Shown piece by piece: positions 38,716 through 42,634 of a stretch of 42,634 bases of DNA. This DNA is from JAHBNG01 sp039028975 (GTDB taxonomy: Bacteria; Chloroflexota; Anaerolineae; Caldilineales; Caldilineaceae): NCBI GenBank assembly GCA_039028975.1, contig JBCCHB010000144.1, positions 1 to 42,634 on the forward strand, written 5' to 3'. The notes beneath the pieces were generated by a model. That model was not told where the DNA came from, ran no database searches, and worked only from the letters and a program-made list of their open reading frames with translations. Made by a program: the position numbers and the translations under genes. Every line of letters starts with the position of its first letter. Position 1 is the stretch's first letter.

Positions 38716-41330
38716 GCGTCAGTTCGCAAGTGGGGGTAGAGCATCCCGCGGCACCTAGGCAACGCGTTGGGCTATCCTCTGGCATCCACTGGAATTTCAT
38801 TCGTCGACAGTTGACGACTGCTCGTCAGCAATCCTTGATCTTTGTGCTCTGTGTTGCCTTGGCCTTGGTGACCTTGGTTGGTTTAAATAGCTTTGGTGAT
38901 AGTGTCAATAAAGCCTTGCTCACAGATGCCCGAGAGCTGCAAGCCGCGGATGTTATTATCGATACGGTTCTGGCTCCGACGGATGAACTGTTGTCCGAGA
39001 TCGATACGTTGGTCCAAGGTGGTGGTGTCGAAGCTACCCAGGTGGTGGAGCTCTTCACCGTCTCTCGCTCAGGTGATGATGAGCGTTCTTTGTTAACCCA
39101 ACTGAAGATCATCGAACCGGCCTACCCTTTCTATGGCGTGGTGGAGCTGGCCTCACAGCAGCCACTCAATGATATACTCGGTCCAGGCGTGGTTGTCGCT
39201 GAACAGCAGGTTTTGGATCGTTTGGGGCTCGCCGTGGGCGATTCGATCCAAATTGGTGAGGCCGATCTCACCGTTGGTGATGTGTTGATCAAAGATCCGG
39301 TTCAGCCCGTAAACTTCTTTGCGTTTGGACCTAAAGTTCTGGTCTCTGTCGCGGATAAGGATTCGCTGGATCTGATTAAGCCGGGAAGCCGCATCGATTA
39401 TGATACGCTACTCAAGGTTGACAATGAATCCCGCCTAGAATCCGTAGCGGAGCAATTGAGCGCCGTGGTAGATCCTGAATTGGATCGGGTCAGGACCTAT
39501 CGAACTGCTCAATCGGGTCTGCAAGGCTTCTTTGATAATCTGCTCTTCTTCCTTAGTTTGGTGGCTATTTTTATTCTGATTTTGGCCGGTATTGGTATTC
39601 AGAGCGCGCTCACTGCTTTCCTACAAGAGCGGGACAACACAGTGGCTATTGTCAAAACCGTGGGCGGGACCAATCGTTTTGTCTTGATTCATTTCTTATG
39701 GGTGATTGTGATTCTAGGGGCCATCGGTACTGGATTGGGGCTGTTGGGTGGCGTTTTGCTCCAGCGCATTTTTCCTGTCTTACTGGCCGATTTTTTGCCT
39801 GACGATGTGACGCTTCAACTCTCTCCCCGCATCCTCATCGAAAGTCTGATCCTGAGCGCCGTGGTTGTAGGTATCTTTACTGTTCTGCCCCTGGATCGAC
39901 TCAAGGAACTGCGTCCAAGCTTTATTCTGCGCAAAGAAGCGATTCCCACACCCAAAGATTGGGGGTTTTATGGCATCCTGTTGCTGCTGATTCTATTCTT
40001 TGCCGGTATGGTACTCTGGCAGTTAAATGATCTCTGGCGTAGCCTCTACTTTGTAGGTGGAACGCTTCTACTGGTGGTCGTTACTGCTGGGATTACGGAG
40101 GCCGTTCTCTTTTTCCTGCGGAGGCAGGATGCCAAACAATTGGATGTAAGGCAAGCCTTACGAGGACTCTTCCGACCGCGGAATGCCACTCGGGCCGTCA
40201 TCATTACGCTAGCTGCAGCATTGGCTGTTATCTTTACAATCTACCTGCTGGAGGAGAACCTGGACGGGGCCTTTGTGAGTGCCTACCCGGAAGATGCACC
40301 CAATGCCTTCTTTATCGATATACAGCCTGACCAGCGGGATGGTTTTGTGCAGACAGTGGGTACTACGCTCAATGAGCAGGTGGCCGATGAGGTGCTCTTT
40401 TATCCAGTGGTGCGAGGAAGCATTGTTGCCATCAATGGCGAAACGGTCGACCGGGATTCTGAACGAGAGCGCGATAGCGATAATTTATCCCGCCTCTTTA
40501 ATCTAACTTACCGAGACTTTCTCCTTGAAGATGAGCGACTCATGACAGGGCGCTCTCTCTTTGGCGATTCAGCAGAAAATAGTGCAAACGCTGATTTACC
40601 AGAAGGAGCCGTTCCCGTTTCTGTACTGGATGAGGTTTTTGATGTCCGCGAATTCAAGATTGGCGATCAGATCTCATTCCGTATTCAGGGCTTGCCCGTG
40701 GAAGCTGTGGTAACCAGCGTTCGTACCCGTATAAATGAGTCAATTTCCCCATTCTTCTATTTCACTTTCCAACCAGAGGTCCTCGAGGCTGCTCCCCAGA
40801 GTATCTTTACAGCCCTGCGCTTACCGAAAGAAAGTATTGCGCCCCTACAGAACGAAGTGGTGGCTCGCTACCCCAATATCAGCGTGATTGATGTAACAGA
40901 AGCCATCTCATCTTTCGCCGAAACAGCCCGCAAGCTCTCCCAGGTCATTCGTTTCCTAACATTCTTTAGCATTGCTGCGGGCCTACTTATCATCGTGAGC
41001 TCTGTTTACGCAACCCGCTTCGCCCGAATTCAAGAAGCTGTCTACTTTAAGGTGTTGGGGGCCAAAAGCCGGTTTGTGTTGCGGGTCTTTGCCATGGAGA
41101 ACCTCTTTCTGGGACTATTGAGTGCCGTAATTGCCCTGCTAATGGCCCAAATAAGCAGTTGGGCCATCTGTTATTGGGTCTTTGATATTCAATATCTGCC
41201 CCAGATTGGCGCTAGTTTCCTTATGATTGTGGTGACTGTGCTACTTGTGATGGGTGTTGGCTTGGCCGCCTCGCTCTCGATTTTGCGAGAGAGACCCATT
41301 GTCTTCTTACGAGAGCAAGGCGGTGAGTAG
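38712..41330 (+). CDS. FtsX-like ABC permease (YbbP type)
   Basis: An 872-residue membrane protein. A TM helix near residues 30-52 is followed by a large extracytoplasmic domain (to about 265). A group of TM helices at about 270-400 includes the FtsX domain start QSALTAFLQERDNTVAIVKTVGGT. Further TMs lie near 415-470, with a second extracytoplasmic domain at about 525-755. A second FtsX domain ends near residue 860 (FKVLGAKSRFVLRVFAMENL). The doubled FtsX layout and the neighbouring ATPase and esterase fit YbbP. Its substrate is not known. Confidence 0.88.
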   Translation: MSVSSQVGVEHPAAPRQRVGLSSGIHWNFIRRQLTTARQQSLIFVLCVALALVTLVGLNSFGDSVNKALLTDARELQAADVIIDTVLAPTDELLSEIDTLVQGGGVEATQVVELFTVSRSGDDERSLLTQLKIIEPAYPFYGVVELASQQPLNDILGPGVVVAEQQVLDRLGLAVGDSIQIGEADLTVGDVLIKDPVQPVNFFAFGPKVLVSVADKDSLDLIKPGSRIDYDTLLKVDNESRLESVAEQLSAVVDPELDRVRTYRTAQSGLQGFFDNLLFFLSLVAIFILILAGIGIQSALTAFLQERDNTVAIVKTVGGTNRFVLIHFLWVIVILGAIGTGLGLLGGVLLQRIFPVLLADFLPDDVTLQLSPRILIESLILSAVVVGIFTVLPLDRLKELRPSFILRKEAIPTPKDWGFYGILLLLILFFAGMVLWQLNDLWRSLYFVGGTLLLVVVTAGITEAVLFFLRRQDAKQLDVRQALRGLFRPRNATRAVIITLAAALAVIFTIYLLEENLDGAFVSAYPEDAPNAFFIDIQPDQRDGFVQTVGTTLNEQVADEVLFYPVVRGSIVAINGETVDRDSERERDSDNLSRLFNLTYRDFLLEDERLMTGRSLFGDSAENSANADLPEGAVPVSVLDEVFDVREFKIGDQISFRIQGLPVEAVVTSVRTRINESISPFFYFTFQPEVLEAAPQSIFTALRLPKESIAPLQNEVVARYPNISVIDVTEAISSFAETARKLSQVIRFLTFFSIAAGLLIIVSSVYATRFARIQEAVYFKVLGAKSRFVLRVFAMENLFLGLLSAVIALLMAQISSWAICYWVFDIQYLPQIGASFLMIVVTVLLVMGVGLAASLSILRERPIVFLREQGGE

Positions 41331-41375
41331 GAGTAGGGATGGTGGATATAGGTAGAATTTGAGGAGAAAATTGCT

Positions 41376-42104
41376 TTGAGCACAGTCCGATTTACGTTGA
41401 TTTTATTGATACTCTTGGTGGCCGGCTGTGGCAGAAGCGCCGAGCCGACACCTGAGCCGACTGCAACACTTGGGGCAGATTCGGATGAGAATGGAGCATC
41501 AGCTTCTGGTGGAATGTCTGCTGACGATCCGTCGACCTTAACCATTGTGGCTATGGGAGATAGCTTGACTGATGGATATGGTTTGGATCGTGAGGATGCG
41601 TATCCAGCCCAGCTTGAACAAAAACTCCTGGCTGATGGGTACCCGGTGCGGGTGGTCAACGCTGGCATTAGCGGCGAAACAAGTAGTGGTGCCCGGACTC
41701 GCACTGAATGGGTATTGACTGAGCAACCAGATCTACTCATTTTGTTGACAGGGGGGAATGACGGGCTGCGCGGCATTGATCCCAGCGTTACTGCTCAGAA
41801 CATTGATGAGATGTTGGCCATCTTTCAGGATAATGGGGTGACGGTCATACTGGGGGGGATGCAGATTGTGCAGAATATGGGGGCCGACTACGTGGAAGCA
41901 TTTCGGGCTATCTACCCAGCGGCGGCTGAGAAGCATGATGTGCTGCTGGTGCCCTTTTTCCTTGAGGGGGTTGGTGGCGTTCCAGAGCTAAATCAGCCTG
42001 ACCAGATTCATCCAACGGCTGAGGGATATGGTATCGTTGTGGAGACCATTTATCCGTATGTGGTAGAGGCAATTAATGCACATCTAGCCCTTGCTGGGCG
42101 ATAA
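41376..42104 (+). CDS. SGNH/GDSL esterase lipoprotein (TesA-like)
   Basis: A 242-residue lipoprotein. The signal peptide ends in LLVAGC, so Cys18 is the lipid site; a Thr/Pro/Ala/Ser-rich linker follows to about residue 50. The SGNH hydrolase domain shows block I VAMGDSLTDGYGL with the Ser nucleophile, block II at NAGISGETS (Gly), block III GGNDGLRG (Asn) and block V DQIHPTAEGY (Asp and His). E. coli TesA, the relevant relative, is a periplasmic lysophospholipase/thioesterase. The TTG start at 41376 has GAGGAG nine bases upstream. It follows the FtsX-like permease by 45 bp and is the last of the three-gene set. Confidence 0.88.
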   Translation: MSTVRFTLILLILLVAGCGRSAEPTPEPTATLGADSDENGASASGGMSADDPSTLTIVAMGDSLTDGYGLDREDAYPAQLEQKLLADGYPVRVVNAGISGETSSGARTRTEWVLTEQPDLLILLTGGNDGLRGIDPSVTAQNIDEMLAIFQDNGVTVILGGMQIVQNMGADYVEAFRAIYPAAAEKHDVLLVPFFLEGVGGVPELNQPDQIHPTAEGYGIVVETIYPYVVEAINAHLALAGR

Positions 42105-42191
42105 ATTGCGGTCGTTTGCATCAAGTTAGCCGGAGTGCTGACTGAAATGCTGACTTGCTGATACCATCAACGACAAACAAGGAGAACCCAA

Positions 42192-42479
42192 ATGGCGGCA
42201 TATCTCATTGCCCGAGTGACTGTAAATGATATGGAGCAGTATAAGAAATATATGGCTGTGTCACCAAGCTGTATTGAGCGGTATGGTGGTAAATTCATTG
42301 TGCGCGGGGGAGACAAAATTACCATGGAAGGTCCGGAAGAGACCAATCGGGTTGTGATTGTGGAATTTTCTGATTACCAAACCGCCCAAGATTGCTACAA
42401 CTCACTAGAATACCAGGAAGCCATCAAGCTACGGCAGGATGCGGCAGAAGCACAATTTGTCATCGTAGATGGCGCTTGA
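42192..42479 (+). CDS. DUF1330-family protein
   Basis: A 95-residue protein of the ferredoxin-like dimeric alpha/beta-barrel family DUF1330: AYLIARVTVNDMEQYKKYM at the start, a central YGGKFIVRGG strand, VIVEFSDYQTAQDCYNS, and a final AEAQFVIVDG. Its function is unknown. AAGGAGA lies seven bases before the ATG. It follows the esterase by 87 bp and may be co-transcribed. Confidence 0.9.
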   Translation: MAAYLIARVTVNDMEQYKKYMAVSPSCIERYGGKFIVRGGDKITMEGPEETNRVVIVEFSDYQTAQDCYNSLEYQEAIKLRQDAAEAQFVIVDGA

Positions 42480-42634
42480 TTAGACATCAACAGGTTCATC
42501 CCCTGTCGGAGGATGAAGACAAAAAGAACCTGCCGCGCCGATTTCGCCACGTTGAAAATCAGCTCGACCACTGGTGCATCAGAAGTCCATGCCAAGTTAT
42601 CCACCCGTGAACGCAGCTAGCGGCTAGACAGAGG
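42480..42634. other. Right-hand edge, no gene assigned
   Basis: A nested inverted repeat at 42491-42532 (TTCATCC/GGATGAA inside CAGGTTC/GAACCTG) follows the DUF1330 stop without a T-run. It could end that transcript. Open frames here on both strands are short and overlap the upstream gene; none can be supported. Confidence 0.4.

Noticed and set aside
42392..42610. Short open frames on both strands at the right edge
   Set aside because: They overlap the well-supported DUF1330 gene and have no recognisable domain or ribosome site.

Overview
The window is a gene-dense stretch, mostly on the minus strand, of a bacterium that is probably a member of the Chloroflexota (Anaerolineae/Caldilineae-like). 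This is inferred from gene content and style: secreted proteins with long Thr/Pro-rich tails, CHAT/STAND and caspase-like genes beside ordinary metabolism, a Gram-positive-type T-box, and intergenic DNA full of small palindromes and decayed tandem repeats. No rRNA, tRNA or CRISPR array was recognised, so the assignment is tentative.

Region by region (transcription runs right to left unless noted). 1-2961: the end of an unidentified plus-strand gene, then a BMP-family lipoprotein and an ABC ATPase without visible permeases. 3364-4938: an exported GH-A-clan-like protein with a Thr/Pro tail. 5453-18185: a tryptophan super-operon, trpE - tautomerase-like - trpS - methyltransferase-like - trpG - lysE - phosphotransferase - (610-bp palindrome array) - trpD - trpC - broken AlbA_2/ATPase gene - HAD phosphatase - trpF - aroC. 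It is headed by a near-consensus promoter and a T-box leader whose specifier codon reads UGG (Trp), so biosynthesis and tRNA charging probably answer together to uncharged tRNA-Trp. trpA and trpB are not in the window.

18290-26478: the most unusual part, a candidate biological-conflict or programmed-death cassette. Two paralogous CHAT-STAND proteins, a 64-residue Cys-containing protein and a three-TM protein run leftward. A caspase-like protease runs rightward from a 340-bp bidirectional promoter region. The CHAT protein that carries the TPR sensor has lost its catalytic Cys (Ser250), while the paralog without TPRs keeps the His/Cys pair (H203/C252). This suggests a sensor/pseudoenzyme plus protease arrangement.

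26716-31091: a DUF2076 protein, an HD-domain (COG4341-like) protein, an AAA-ATPase-like/PD-(D/E)XK protein with an altered nuclease motif, and a D-lactate-dehydrogenase-like enzyme. 31133-37669: cobalamin genes cobJ - cobN (with an N-terminal ferredoxin-like fusion) - cobD-like. 38047-42479 (plus strand): an ABC ATPase/FtsX-like permease/SGNH esterase operon matching the ybbA-ybbP-tesA gene set, then a DUF1330 protein.

At least two families of dispersed palindromic repeats were found by eye. One has AGGAAYGAG-type ends, and the other carries apparent compensatory changes between its two copies.
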